A stretch of DNA of 64,000 nucleotides from Lachnospiraceae bacterium (GCA_017621075.1 JAGATV010000058.1:62001-126000), one strand, 5' to 3'; positions 35,199-48,370 are shown, counted from the first letter of the stretch. Notes: generated from the letters alone by a model not told the origin. Numbers and translations are program-made.

Positions 35199-35216
35199 AA
35201 AGCGAGGACATTTTTC

Positions 35217-36401
35217 ATGGCTAACCGTGAAGAAAAAAGAAATCTTGAGACCATCCCCGTCGGTTCCTTAGGGATCATTTCCCTGGCAGGCTGCAAGCCC
35301 TTGGGGGAAAAGGTGGATCAATATCTTGTAAAATGGAGGGCTGAACGCGAGAGCGAACACAAAGGTTCCCTTGCATTTGCAGGTTATCAGAGAGATTCCT
35401 ATCTGCTGAATGCCAAAGTTCCCCGTTTCGGTTCCGGAGAAGCCAAGGGCATGATCTTAGAATCTGTCCGCGGCACCGATCTGTACCTGTTGGTAGACGT
35501 CCTGAACCATTCCATGACCTACTCCCTGTGCGGCCACGAGAATCACATGTCTCCCGATGACCACTATCAGGATCTGAAGCGTGTCATTGCCGCCGTAGGC
35601 GGTAAGGCCCGCCGCATCACCGTTATCATGCCGTTCCTCTACGAGAGCCGTCAGCACAAGAGAACCGCCCGGGAGTCCTTGGACTGTGCACTGGCGCTTC
35701 AGGAGCTGGTACACATGGGCGTGGATAATATCATCACCTTTGATGCCCATGACCCCAGAGTGCAGAATGCCATTCCTCTCCACGGATTTGAAACAATACA
35801 GCCCGCTTACCAGTTTATCAAGGGCCTGTTGCGCAACGTGTCCGATTTAAAGATCGACTCCGATCACATGATGGTGATCAGCCCTGATGAAGGTGGTATG
35901 GGACGTGCTATCTATATTGCCAATGTGCTGGGGCTGGATATGGGCATGTTCTACAAGAGACGTGACTATACCAAGATTGTTGACGGACGCAACCCTATTG
36001 TGGCACATGAATTTTTGGGCACCAGCGTAGAGGGCAAGGATATGATCATCATTGATGATATGATCTCCTCCGGCGAGAGTGTCCTGGAAGTTGCTGCCGC
36101 CTTAAAGGAGCGCAAGGCCGGTAAGATCTTTGTTTTTGCCACCTTCGGCCTCTTTACCAGCGGTCTGGCAAAATTTGACAAGGCTTATGAAGACGGTATC
36201 ATTGATAAAGTGCTGACCACCAATCTGATCTACCAGACTCCCGAACTGTTGCAGCGCGACTGGTATATCAACTGCGATATGAGTAAATATATTGCCTACA
36301 TCATCGATACCTTAAATCACGACTCCTCCATCAGCGATCTTTTAAACCCCAACGAAAGGATTCAGAATATCGTTGCCAAATACAAGGCCGGAGCGTTGTA
36401 A
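35217..36401 (+). CDS. prs: Ribose-phosphate pyrophosphokinase, long variant
   Basis: Makes PRPP from ribose-5-phosphate and ATP for nucleotide, NAD, histidine and tryptophan synthesis. The 394-residue protein is about 80 residues longer than classical Prs (~315). The catalytic flexible loop is present (FYKRRDY) and so is the PRPP-binding loop, but as IIIDDMISSGESV rather than the usual DDMVDTAGT. An N-terminal extension and a C-terminal helix account for much of the extra length. This version is typical of Lachnospiraceae. AAAGCGAGGAC upstream is a weak-to-moderate ribosome-binding site. Its product is used by Upp and PncB, both encoded in this window. Confidence 0.92.
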   Translation: MANREEKRNLETIPVGSLGIISLAGCKPLGEKVDQYLVKWRAERESEHKGSLAFAGYQRDSYLLNAKVPRFGSGEAKGMILESVRGTDLYLLVDVLNHSMTYSLCGHENHMSPDDHYQDLKRVIAAVGGKARRITVIMPFLYESRQHKRTARESLDCALALQELVHMGVDNIITFDAHDPRVQNAIPLHGFETIQPAYQFIKGLLRNVSDLKIDSDHMMVISPDEGGMGRAIYIANVLGLDMGMFYKRRDYTKIVDGRNPIVAHEFLGTSVEGKDMIIIDDMISSGESVLEVAAALKERKAGKIFVFATFGLFTSGLAKFDKAYEDGIIDKVLTTNLIYQTPELLQRDWYINCDMSKYIAYIIDTLNHDSSISDLLNPNERIQNIVAKYKAGAL

Positions 36402-36437
36402 GCAGACCAATTCTGCGCCCACCGATCATATATGTAA

Positions 36438-36484
36438 TAAAAGGCTGTTTCCGGCACAATACTTGCGGAAACAGCCTTTATTCG
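36438..36484. terminator. Bidirectional terminator between prs and the DUF5684 gene
   Basis: AAAGGCTGTTTCCG pairs perfectly with CGGAAACAGCCTTT around a 12-nt loop, with T/A-rich flanks on both sides. Confidence 0.9.
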
Positions 36485-36606
36485 TTTCGTCTTTATTCTG
36501 CATCACGGACCTGCTCATTGAGGATTTCCTTCGGGCAAACGGCAGAAAGCTCATAGACCTCTCCTCATGCGTCATCAACAGTACATCTTCCATCCACACT
36601 CTGGTC

Positions 36607-36948
36607 TTACAGGGAGATCAAAAACCGAATAACCTCTATTGCCACCAATGCGGCCACATAAAAAGTGCCGTCTCTGAACACCCTGGCAAGCCGGATATAC
36701 AAAATGATATTAAGAATCATACACACAAGGCAACACAAAAGCATTGCAAGGAACATATTGGTAACTATACCGATCACCGCCGAAATTGTACACAACAGAT
36801 AGATCCAAAAGTAAAAGGGCGTCCATGCTATCTGATATAACGTATATATATTGAGCACCGGAATCAGACTATACCACCCCGGCTCACCTGCCTTTGTAAA
36901 TATCTTATAATAAAGGATAATCGTAAGCACACTCAAAATAATTTCCAT
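36607..36948 (-). CDS. DUF5684-type small membrane protein
   Basis: The 113-residue protein has four hydrophobic helices and the hallmark KAGEPGWYSLIPVLNIYTLY near its start, typical of DUF5684, whose role is unknown. The open frame runs 45 codons further upstream into the neighbouring leader, but AGAGGA precedes the ATG at 36948 and that extension has no family resemblance. Its start codon is immediately next to the -35 box of the divergent QueT gene, so the two genes share a very short control region. Confidence 0.75.
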   Translation of the reverse strand: MEIILSVLTIILYYKIFTKAGEPGWYSLIPVLNIYTLYQIAWTPFYFWIYLLCTISAVIGIVTNMFLAMLLCCLVCMILNIILYIRLARVFRDGTFYVAALVAIEVIRFLISL

Positions 36949-36949
36949 C

Positions 36950-36977
36950 TTGACTTTTCCTCTTTTCCTAGTATACT
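36950..36977 (+). promoter_or_regulatory. Promoter of the queT leader
   Basis: TTGACT (36950-36955), 16 nt, TATACT (36972-36977). The -10 lies in AGTATACT, itself a palindrome, so it could also serve the divergent DUF5684 gene. Confidence 0.6.
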
Positions 36978-36985
36978 GGATTGTG

Positions 36986-37047
36986 CCGGTCAGTTCGAAA
37001 CCATCCTGACCTATCCGCCACAGCGGAGAAAAAATAAAACTAAGGAG
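36986..37047 (+). promoter_or_regulatory. Probable preQ1 riboswitch overlapping the queT Shine-Dalgarno
   Basis: A compact leader begins with GGTCAG/CTGACC (36988-36993/37006-37011) closing a loop with TTCGAAACC. A CCGC-CACA-GCGG hairpin follows, then an A-rich stretch and AAAACTAAGGAG. The A-rich tail ending in ACTAAGGAG is the usual preQ1 tail, which forms a pseudoknot and hides the ribosome-binding site. AGTT in the first stem-loop could pair with AACT in the tail. The gene behind it is a preQ1-type transporter. The class (I or III) cannot be settled by eye. Confidence 0.55.
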
Positions 37048-37055
37048 AATAAAAA

Positions 37056-37547
37056 ATGAACAAGAAACTTCGTTACCTCGCAAACGCAGCAGTGATTGCT
37101 GCTCTTTATGTTGTGCTCACTTTTGCAGCCAATGCTCTGGGACTGGCAAATTATGCCATTCAGGTCCGCTTCTCGGAAGCTCTGACCATCCTTCCCTTTT
37201 TTACCCCGGCAGCCATACCCGGACTGTTTATCGGCTGTATCCTGAGCAACACTCTGACCGGATGCATGGTCCTGGATATTGTCTTCGGCAGTCTGGCAAC
37301 TCTTTTGGGTGCCCTTGGCACTTATGTCCTGCGCAGACGCTCCAAATGGCTGGCGCCCCTGTGTCCCATCCTGGCTAATACCCTGATCGTTCCTTTTATC
37401 CTGGCTTATGTCTATCAGTTTGAAGGCTCCGTGCCCTATTTCATGGTTACTGTAGGCCTGGGAGAAGTGATCTCCTGCGGCATCCTTGGGATGCTTCTGT
37501 TAAACACGCTGCACAAATATAAGAAATACCTTTTTCCGGAGGAATAG
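37056..37547 (+). CDS. queT: QueT-type queuosine-precursor transporter (ECF S component)
   Basis: The 163-residue protein with about five or six hydrophobic helices belongs to the QueT family, substrate-binding subunits of energy-coupling factor importers for preQ1 or related queuine precursors. The segment YAIQVRFSEALTILPFF is characteristic, with VVLTFAANALG before it. AAGGAG lies 8 nt before the ATG, inside the preQ1-like element. The shared ECF ATPase/T components are not in this window. Together with the riboswitch the case for preQ1 import is good. Confidence 0.85.
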   Translation: MNKKLRYLANAAVIAALYVVLTFAANALGLANYAIQVRFSEALTILPFFTPAAIPGLFIGCILSNTLTGCMVLDIVFGSLATLLGALGTYVLRRRSKWLAPLCPILANTLIVPFILAYVYQFEGSVPYFMVTVGLGEVISCGILGMLLLNTLHKYKKYLFPEE

Positions 37548-37556
37548 AGCCCTGCT

Positions 37557-40097
37557 CTATTCCTTGCGGATATAGGTGATAAAGCTGTTCCCGTTCTCTT
37601 CAAACCACTCTGCGGCATCACTCATGCCCATCTTGGCCAGAGTTTCTTTGGAGGGATTCATGATTACTACCTGGTAATCATTAAATCCTGTGACCAGAAC
37701 GGCTTCCTCATTCTTTAACAGCGCCAGCACCGGAATATCCTGATTCACATAGTACAGAACACAATCCAGACTGCATCCTTTAAGATCCAGGATTGTCGCA
37801 TCCTCCAGGTTCTCCTCCAGGATCTCCCTGACCGACTGTCCCTGCCCCAACAGATATTCCGAATTTCGGATGATGCCTTCCAATTTTAAAATGGTATTCA
37901 GACAGACTGCCATACTGTTTCTGTCTTCCGTAACACTCTCTGCCTTGATAGCCATGATCTGATTCTTTGCTACCCGGTTCCCCTTGATCCACACATAGGC
38001 ACCGCTATTGTCGATCACAGTCCCCGAAATCCCATAAGCTTCATTCACGGCGGTCGCAGGTGCATTGTAAATTCCCGTCACACTATATGCGCCGTATACA
38101 TAATACCTTTCATCCGTCTTTTCTTCCGGAAGGGATATTTCCCGGCCACCCTCAAAAACCACTTCCTTGGGGGTCAGGATCTGAATGGTCTTCCTGTCAA
38201 TGGCAGACTTGGTCTGAATCTGTACATATCTCTCATAGACATCAATATTGGCTGCCACGATCACATTTTTGCCGGATTCTGTTTCCCCGTTATTCATGAT
38301 ATGGTCTTCCTCCGTTTCCGTATAAGAACCGTTCTCCGACCGCTTAAAACGTTCCAGGGTGATCTGATTGGCTTCTACCCTGCAGTCCGTAACATAAATT
38401 CCCTCCTGGGAATATTCTTTTAACAGTTCGCCGTCAGAATTGCTGATGCAGACCTTGTACATAGGGAAAAACACCCGTCCGGAACTTTCTTCTATAATAT
38501 CCGACTGTCTGGCCACACCATAGATCACATCCTCTCCCATAAATCCCAAAGGTTTGATCGCTTCCTCAGGATTCACTGTGATATGATGCTTTGTGTCATT
38601 ATTCAGATTGCGGACCGTGATGGACGTACAATGATTGATATCTGTCCCTGCATCCCCGTCGAGAGATACCAGTATCCTGTGATTGTCAGACACCTGAATG
38701 TCCCCATCCCGGGTGACAGACACGATTTCCTGATACTTCTGCTCCGCCAGATCCACACAATATACAGAATTGTCCATGGTGAGGTACAGCTTCTGGTCCC
38801 GGCTCAGATACAGCAACTGTCTCAATTCTGCATCCAGCACGGCAAAGGTCTTTTTGCTGGGAATATAAACGATCTCTTCCAGGGTATTTAAGTTGCTGTC
38901 GTAAGAATACAACTGGATTCCCACTTCCCCCTCATGTCTGCCCCGGTTCATATAACCATACACTGCAAACTGTACATTTCCGCCTTCGTCCACATCCAGG
39001 ATCTTGATGCGGTGATCACCGAAAAGTGTCCTTGCATCCATGTTCTTTTCATCATAAAATCCAAAGATCGCTGCCAGTTTGTTGGTGGTCACATTATACC
39101 CAAACAGTCTGTCCGCCACTTCAAAGACCACTACATTGCCGTCCCCGCTCTCCATCATGGGGATATCCGTTCCTGTGATCCCCAACAGGATCTTGTCGTT
39201 GGCATACATTTCCGCCACATCCGCCATCTGGGTCATGTTGCGCTCATAATTTAACAGATACATTCTCTCGGAAGTATACCGGACGCGATAATATTCTTCC
39301 ACCTGATAATACACCTTGTCCCTGCCTGACGAAGTGGACACCACATAATTGAGCCTCATGGACGCCGTCTGTCCTGCGATGTTTGTCAACTGCAGTCTGG
39401 GCGCTATCTCTTCCTTCACGTCCAGATCCCCCCAGGTGATCTGCTTAAAACTGCTGTGAATATTCACATAATGAAAGGATTTGTTGTCTTCCAGTTGGGA
39501 ATTGGTCTCCAGATATTTGGTCAGTTCTTTTGCCCTCTCCCTGTTATAAAGCCTCTCATGGAAATCGTTCACAAAAGCGACCTGCTCATCCACATAAAGA
39601 TCATCGCTCCAGATCACCCTGGTATAGTAGTAAACCGGCTGCTCCGATCCCTCCAGCTCCAGCAGGATGGCCAGGGCATATTCCGTATTTTTTTCGATCA
39701 GATCCTTCAATGCGATTTCCGCCCGGACCCTGCCGCCCTGCTCCCGGTAATCCGTGATCCCGGTACTCTCAATGAGACGGCTGCCATCCGCATTCCGTAC
39801 TTCCATGGAAATCCCATTCACTTTTCTTCCAAAGGTCTCCACCACAAATGCCGTGTTCCTGTTTTCCCCCAGAACAGTGATGGTATCCCTTTGAAATGCC
39901 GTATCCATGGCATTTTGATAACCATGGAGCTCATTGTATTCCACACCGTTTTTCTCCATGACGATCACCGGAAATGTGGCCGGTTCCATTTCCATGGTAA
40001 TGTTGTCATGTCCTTTATTCATGATTTTTCCTACCACCACCAGCGACACCAAAAATACTGTCACAAAGACGGCTGTTTTGATCAATATTTTCTTCAT
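37557..40097 (-). CDS. Large exported propeller protein with degenerate C39-like C-terminal domain
   Basis: The 846-residue protein has one N-terminal transmembrane anchor (residues ~5-23), an extracytoplasmic beta-rich region, a probable beta-propeller (~320-640) and a small C-terminal domain (~740-846). That last part resembles a C39 papain-like peptidase: a cysteine at the start of a helix (AVCLNTILKLEG), a middle helix, then EEAVLVTGFNDYQVVIMNP where peptidases have HxVVVTGYD...DP. The catalytic histidine and the usual aspartate are missing, so it is likely a non-catalytic binding domain. I know similar proteins only as uncharacterised Lachnospiraceae proteins. It follows the split methyltransferase by 12 nt on the same strand. 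Confidence 0.65.
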   Translation of the reverse strand: MKKILIKTAVFVTVFLVSLVVVGKIMNKGHDNITMEMEPATFPVIVMEKNGVEYNELHGYQNAMDTAFQRDTITVLGENRNTAFVVETFGRKVNGISMEVRNADGSRLIESTGITDYREQGGRVRAEIALKDLIEKNTEYALAILLELEGSEQPVYYYTRVIWSDDLYVDEQVAFVNDFHERLYNRERAKELTKYLETNSQLEDNKSFHYVNIHSSFKQITWGDLDVKEEIAPRLQLTNIAGQTASMRLNYVVSTSSGRDKVYYQVEEYYRVRYTSERMYLLNYERNMTQMADVAEMYANDKILLGITGTDIPMMESGDGNVVVFEVADRLFGYNVTTNKLAAIFGFYDEKNMDARTLFGDHRIKILDVDEGGNVQFAVYGYMNRGRHEGEVGIQLYSYDSNLNTLEEIVYIPSKKTFAVLDAELRQLLYLSRDQKLYLTMDNSVYCVDLAEQKYQEIVSVTRDGDIQVSDNHRILVSLDGDAGTDINHCTSITVRNLNNDTKHHITVNPEEAIKPLGFMGEDVIYGVARQSDIIEESSGRVFFPMYKVCISNSDGELLKEYSQEGIYVTDCRVEANQITLERFKRSENGSYTETEEDHIMNNGETESGKNVIVAANIDVYERYVQIQTKSAIDRKTIQILTPKEVVFEGGREISLPEEKTDERYYVYGAYSVTGIYNAPATAVNEAYGISGTVIDNSGAYVWIKGNRVAKNQIMAIKAESVTEDRNSMAVCLNTILKLEGIIRNSEYLLGQGQSVREILEENLEDATILDLKGCSLDCVLYYVNQDIPVLALLKNEEAVLVTGFNDYQVVIMNPSKETLAKMGMSDAAEWFEENGNSFITYIRKE

Positions 40098-40109
40098 ATA
40101 TGGTCTCTT

Positions 40110-41093
40110 CTATTCCTGAAGCAGCTTCTCCAATGTAGGAGCTACCTGAAGCATCTTTGTCACTTCACTGATATCTCCCCTGTTCCTTGCAGGCTGCATT
40201 CCTTTCCTTTTTACGGCACGGATCAACAGATTCTTTGGAGTATGCTCCATATCGATAAATTCCAATATCTGGGTGTCATAGCCCTGCTGCTCCAGCAGAT
40301 TGGCCCTGAGAGCATCTGTCACCAGCGCCGCAATACGCTCCTTGATGAGCCCGTACCTGAGCACCGGCTGCAGTTCTTTGCATTGGATCTGCCTGTTCAA
40401 CTCATGCTGACAGCAGGGAACCGCCATGATGACCTGTGCATTCCACCTGACGGCTTTTTCCAGGGCATAATCGGTGGCGGTATCGCAGGCATGGAGGGAC
40501 ACTACCATGTCCACGGCATTTTCCCCCTCATAAGTGCTGATATCGCCCTTTTCAAAATGCAGTTTATCGTACCCCAAACGTTTTGCAAGCTGATTACAGT
40601 GGTCGATCACCTCTGCTTTCAGATCCAGTCCCGTGACCCGGATATCCTTATGCTTCAGCTCATGGAGGTAGTAATACATGGCAAAGGTCAGATAGGACTT
40701 GCCACATCCAAAATCTATGATCCGTATGGTCCTGTCTCCCGGAAGCTCCTCCAGCACATCTTCTATAAACTCCAGATAACGGTTGATCTGACGGAACTTG
40801 TCATATCGGTTCCGGGCGATCCTGCCATCGGGGGTCTGTACCCCCAGCCCCACCAGAAAGTCCACAGGTTTTCCTTCCGGAAGAATATACTGTTTGGTAC
40901 GATTGTGAGACAGATCCCGGCTGTCATTCCCATCCGTCTGCCCCGTCAAAGCTTGTGCAGCCTTCTTTACGCCCCGGCGTTTGACCATAACGCTTCCCTT
41001 TTTGCTCACCAGGATCGTTGCCTCCTCCGAAAAGGTCTTGCACTCCCCCTGCCGGAACAGGCTCGTCAGATACTCTTCGATGCGGTCTGTCAT
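40110..41093 (-). CDS. Class I SAM-dependent methyltransferase, C-terminal part of a frameshifted gene
   Basis: The 327-residue frame contains a Rossmann-type methyltransferase domain: motif I IIDFGCGKSYLTFAMYYYL is seen as IDFGCGKSYL (~residue 131), then VTGLDLKAEVIDHC and VVSLHACDTATDYAL. PCCQHELN near residue 230 carries the CC pair typical of the Methyltransf_32 group. The N-terminal ~60 residues of the family are encoded by the preceding short frame (41090-41287), with which it overlaps by ATGA. The bases just before its ATG read, in its own frame, NFERRE-M, continuing the upstream sequence after one missing base. The ATG has no well-spaced ribosome-binding site. The substrate, perhaps an RNA, is unknown. 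Confidence 0.75.
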   Translation of the reverse strand: MTDRIEEYLTSLFRQGECKTFSEEATILVSKKGSVMVKRRGVKKAAQALTGQTDGNDSRDLSHNRTKQYILPEGKPVDFLVGLGVQTPDGRIARNRYDKFRQINRYLEFIEDVLEELPGDRTIRIIDFGCGKSYLTFAMYYYLHELKHKDIRVTGLDLKAEVIDHCNQLAKRLGYDKLHFEKGDISTYEGENAVDMVVSLHACDTATDYALEKAVRWNAQVIMAVPCCQHELNRQIQCKELQPVLRYGLIKERIAALVTDALRANLLEQQGYDTQILEFIDMEHTPKNLLIRAVKRKGMQPARNRGDISEVTKMLQVAPTLEKLLQE

Positions 41094-41287
41094 CTCCCGG
41101 CGTTCAAAATTTTATGGAACACCTGTGTCCCTTTATAAAGGGTTTCCTGAAAAAACAGATCCCCTTTTATCATCACGGGCCGGATCTTTACTTTGGAGCC
41201 TTTGTCTGCATCCCGGGTATTGCTTAAGATGATCTGCACCAGTTCCTGACCCATGATATCCTCTAACAATTTTCTGATCTCTTCCAT
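41090..41287 (-). CDS. N-terminal fragment of the frameshifted methyltransferase
   Basis: The 65-codon frame starts with AGGATAC upstream of its ATG. It encodes an N-terminal domain ending VMIKGDLFFQETLYKGTQVFHK, after which four unrelated codons (ILNAGR) and TGA follow. If one A were added to the AAAA run at about 41106-41109, the reading would go HK-NFERREMTDRIEEYL and join the 327-residue frame, giving one ~390-residue protein. I therefore see a one-base deletion in a homopolymer, or an assembly error. The heptamer is not a classical -1 slippery site. Coupled translation through the ATGA overlap is the other option. Confidence 0.65.
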   Translation of the reverse strand: MEEIRKLLEDIMGQELVQIILSNTRDADKGSKVKIRPVMIKGDLFFQETLYKGTQVFHKILNAGR

Positions 41288-41336
41288 TTTTGTATCCTGT
41301 CTGGTTTTTTATTCCATTGTAATGACTTTGAAAGGA

Positions 41337-41744
41337 TTATACAACAAAAATTTTACTTCCCCTTCTGCCACCGTGACGCCTTTTATAAATTTCATTGCAA
41401 AGGAGTACCTGGACCATATCCTCCATAAAGCGCCACCTTTCTTCGGAGGCGGGATCTTCCCTGCCGGAATCCTTTTCCTCCTGCTTCATGATTCGCACAA
41501 TGGTCCCTGCCAGCCTTCTGATGGAACAACTATCAGGATATTCGTCATAGATCATGCTTCCTTCGTAGTCCAATTTGTCCAATATTTCCGCTATCCTGCC
41601 CTGATAAGCTCTTACTTCCTTTGGATAGGTCTGCTGCAGATACTCCAGATCTTTCAGTACCGCACTCTCTTTTGCCGGTCCCAGATAATCGGGATACGCC
41701 ATGTAAAAAGGTAGCGGGTGTAATACTTTTCCTTTAAAATCCAT
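41337..41744 (-). CDS. Uncharacterised 135-residue soluble protein
   Basis: The product is charged and helical, with aromatic-rich LPFYMAYPDYLG near the N-terminus and a basic end (YKRRHGGRRGSK). There is no signal peptide, membrane helix or motif I recognise. The N-terminal start MDFKGKVLHPLPFYMAYP resembles small conserved Clostridia proteins of unknown role. GAGG lies ~8 nt before the ATG, and the start codon is inside a 12-bp inverted repeat. It lies 85 nt after atpC on the same strand, so it may be read through from the ATP synthase operon. Confidence 0.7.
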   Translation of the reverse strand: MDFKGKVLHPLPFYMAYPDYLGPAKESAVLKDLEYLQQTYPKEVRAYQGRIAEILDKLDYEGSMIYDEYPDSCSIRRLAGTIVRIMKQEEKDSGREDPASEERWRFMEDMVQVLLCNEIYKRRHGGRRGSKIFVV

Positions 41745-41813
41745 ACGCAGTGCCTCATAGTTACCGGTAAACAGCCTGATGCCGTTTTTTATAACTTATG
41801 CGCACTGCGTATG
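41742..41813 (-). repeat. 12-bp perfect inverted repeat enclosing a start codon
   Basis: CATACGCAGTGC (41742-41753) and GCACTGCGTATG (41802-41813) are exact complements separated by 48 nt. In the minus-strand RNA the 3' arm ends with the ATG of the 135-residue protein, so the stem would bury the start codon. Confidence 0.6.
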
Positions 41814-41829
41814 ATTTGCTACTATTTCT

Positions 41830-42234
41830 CTATTTCAGTACCTGGATACGGGCCATTGCACGCAGAAGTGCCGCCTCTGCCCTGGCAACATCAATATCGG
41901 GAGTCTTTTGATGGAGACGTTCCTCTGCGCGGTGAAGCGCTGATTCCGCACGTTCTTCATCGATTTCATTGGGCCACTCCACGATCTCCGCAAGGATGGT
42001 GATGCTGTCGGGAAGGATCTCTGCAAATCCCGCATGGAGAGCAGCATCCTTCTGTGCATCCTTCTCATAAATCTTTAAGATGCCCGGTTTTATGATGACC
42101 GTCAGGGGAATATGGCCCGGCAGGACACCGATCTCGCCCTCCGTGGTGTTGAATTCCACCATTTCCGCCTCGCCTTCATAAAACACACGATCCGGTGTAA
42201 TGATATGCAGCTTGAAACTATTGTTGTCTGCCAT
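41830..42234 (-). CDS. atpC: ATP synthase F1 epsilon subunit
   Basis: Last subunit of the atp operon; it links the gamma shaft to the c-ring and regulates hydrolysis. The 134-residue protein has an N-terminal beta-sandwich (FKLHIITPDRVFYEGEAEMV, then GEIGVLPGHIPL) and a C-terminal pair of helices. A GTG two codons earlier is possible, but GGAGG is 7 nt before the ATG at 42234. It lies 15 nt after atpD. Confidence 0.96.
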   Translation of the reverse strand: MADNNSFKLHIITPDRVFYEGEAEMVEFNTTEGEIGVLPGHIPLTVIIKPGILKIYEKDAQKDAALHAGFAEILPDSITILAEIVEWPNEIDEERAESALHRAEERLHQKTPDIDVARAEAALLRAMARIQVLK

Positions 42235-42249
42235 GATCACACCTCCGCA

Positions 42250-44573
<2,324 letters not shown>

Positions 44574-44597
44574 AATTTTCCCTCACTTCCAAATTGC

Positions 44598-46670
<2,073 letters not shown>

Positions 46671-46683
<13 letters not shown>

Positions 46684-47213
46684 GTATCGTCACCTATTTC
46701 TTTCAGAGTCTCTTCTACCAGCTGTTCCTGTATGGTTGTATCGATGGCTGCTGCCACTACCTTGCCCGCCATCATGGAAGCAACAGAAATCATCTCCCGC
46801 TTCACATCATCGGACATCTTCTGCTTCTCCAGACAAGCTTCCGTCCTGGCTCTCTCAATAATGCGGGCAGCTTCCTCTTTGGCGTCCGCAATGATCTGCG
46901 TTTCATTTGCCAGTGCACGTTTGCGGGCATCACTCAAGATGCTTTCTGCTTCTTTGTCGATGTCCTTTAACTTTTCTTCATACTGTGCTTTTAAACTCTG
47001 AGCCTGCTCCATGTTCTGCTTCGCATCTTCAAGCTCGCCGCGGATCTTCTCCTTACGGGCATTCAGCATCTTTCTGGCCGGGTTGAACAGGAAATAGCTC
47101 AATGCCAGGAACAGCACGAACACCGCAATGATCGTAAGGCAGGAATCCGCTAACAGCTGCCAGTCGAGATCAAACAGTCGCTCCATGGTCTCGCCCTCTG
47201 TTAAAAGTATCAT
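46671..47213 (-). CDS. atpF: ATP synthase F0 b subunit
   Basis: Peripheral stalk subunit: one N-terminal membrane helix (~residues 20-42) followed by a long charged coiled coil (EDAKQNMEQAQSLKAQYEEK). Length 180 residues. AAGGAGG 6 nt before the ATG at 47213 decides this start over an internal ATG nine codons later. Confidence 0.96.
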
Positions 47214-47260
47214 TTTGGCCTCCTTTCCACCATTTCTATAAACAGTGTTTTATTTGCCGA

Positions 47261-47593
<333 letters not shown>

Positions 47594-47626
47594 TCAGTTT
47601 GGACAGCTCCTGCTTCCGGGCCCGCT

Positions 47627-48358
47627 TTAGGCATCACCGCGCGCATTGGAGATATAAGTCATGGTCAGCATACAGAATACATAAGTCTGTATCGCTCCGG
47701 AAAACAGATCGAAGTATACATGCAGAGCCGCCGGCCACGCCGTTGCGATCCATCCCAAGAGTCCGTATACCAGTGCCATCATTACCGTGCCGGAAAGCAC
47801 ATTTGCGAACAAACGCAGTGACAGGGAAACCGGAACTGCGATTTCACTGATCAGGTTGATAGGCAGCCAGATTGGCAGCCAGGGGGGAAGCGGCGAACAC
47901 ATATCTGCCCAGATATCCTTCGGCTTCTGAAATCTAAACTGATTGACATGGATCAGGATAAATGTCAGGATACCAAGCGGAAGGGTCACGCCATAGTCGG
48001 CAGTGGGGGGTCTGAGTCCCAAAAGCCCCGATATGTTGCTGAACAAAATAAATATAAATATCGTTCCGATATAATTATAGAATCCCGGAGCACCTTTTCC
48101 CATGGTTCCGTCCACCATGCTGTCCAGCTTTTCCACCACCAGTTCCACCACATTCTGGAACCCGGAAGGAACCTCTGCGGCCTTGCACATAGTGCGGTTG
48201 GCGGCAATGGCAAAACCGATCAGGATCAGCATGACGATCAGCAGGCACACATGTGTGGTTGTTATCCAGACCTCATGTCCGAAAAAGGAATACTTGAATA
48301 TCCCGTGGACCATAAAATCGATATTATCGGCTCCGGATAACAAAATACCATGTCCCAT
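47627..48358 (-). CDS. atpB: ATP synthase F0 a subunit
   Basis: Membrane stator that carries the ion half-channels (243 residues, five to six helices). The essential arginine lies in SLRLFANVLSGTVMMAL (~residue 180). AGGAGGTGAGA lies just before the ATG. It follows the AtpI-like gene by 12 nt. Confidence 0.96.
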   Translation of the reverse strand: MGHGILLSGADNIDFMVHGIFKYSFFGHEVWITTTHVCLLIVMLILIGFAIAANRTMCKAAEVPSGFQNVVELVVEKLDSMVDGTMGKGAPGFYNYIGTIFIFILFSNISGLLGLRPPTADYGVTLPLGILTFILIHVNQFRFQKPKDIWADMCSPLPPWLPIWLPINLISEIAVPVSLSLRLFANVLSGTVMMALVYGLLGWIATAWPAALHVYFDLFSGAIQTYVFCMLTMTYISNARGDA

Positions 48359-48370
48359 AGTCTCACCTCC

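Noticed and set aside
41100..41115. Programmed -1 frameshifting in the methyltransferase gene
   Set aside because: The sequence around AAAATTTTG does not form a proper X XXY YYZ slippery heptamer in the reading frame, so a mutation or error is simpler.
39456..41138. A 560-codon open frame on the plus strand
   Set aside because: It lies antisense to the propeller protein and the methyltransferase, is rich in H, Q, L and I as mirror frames are, has no ribosome-binding site, and spans two real genes.
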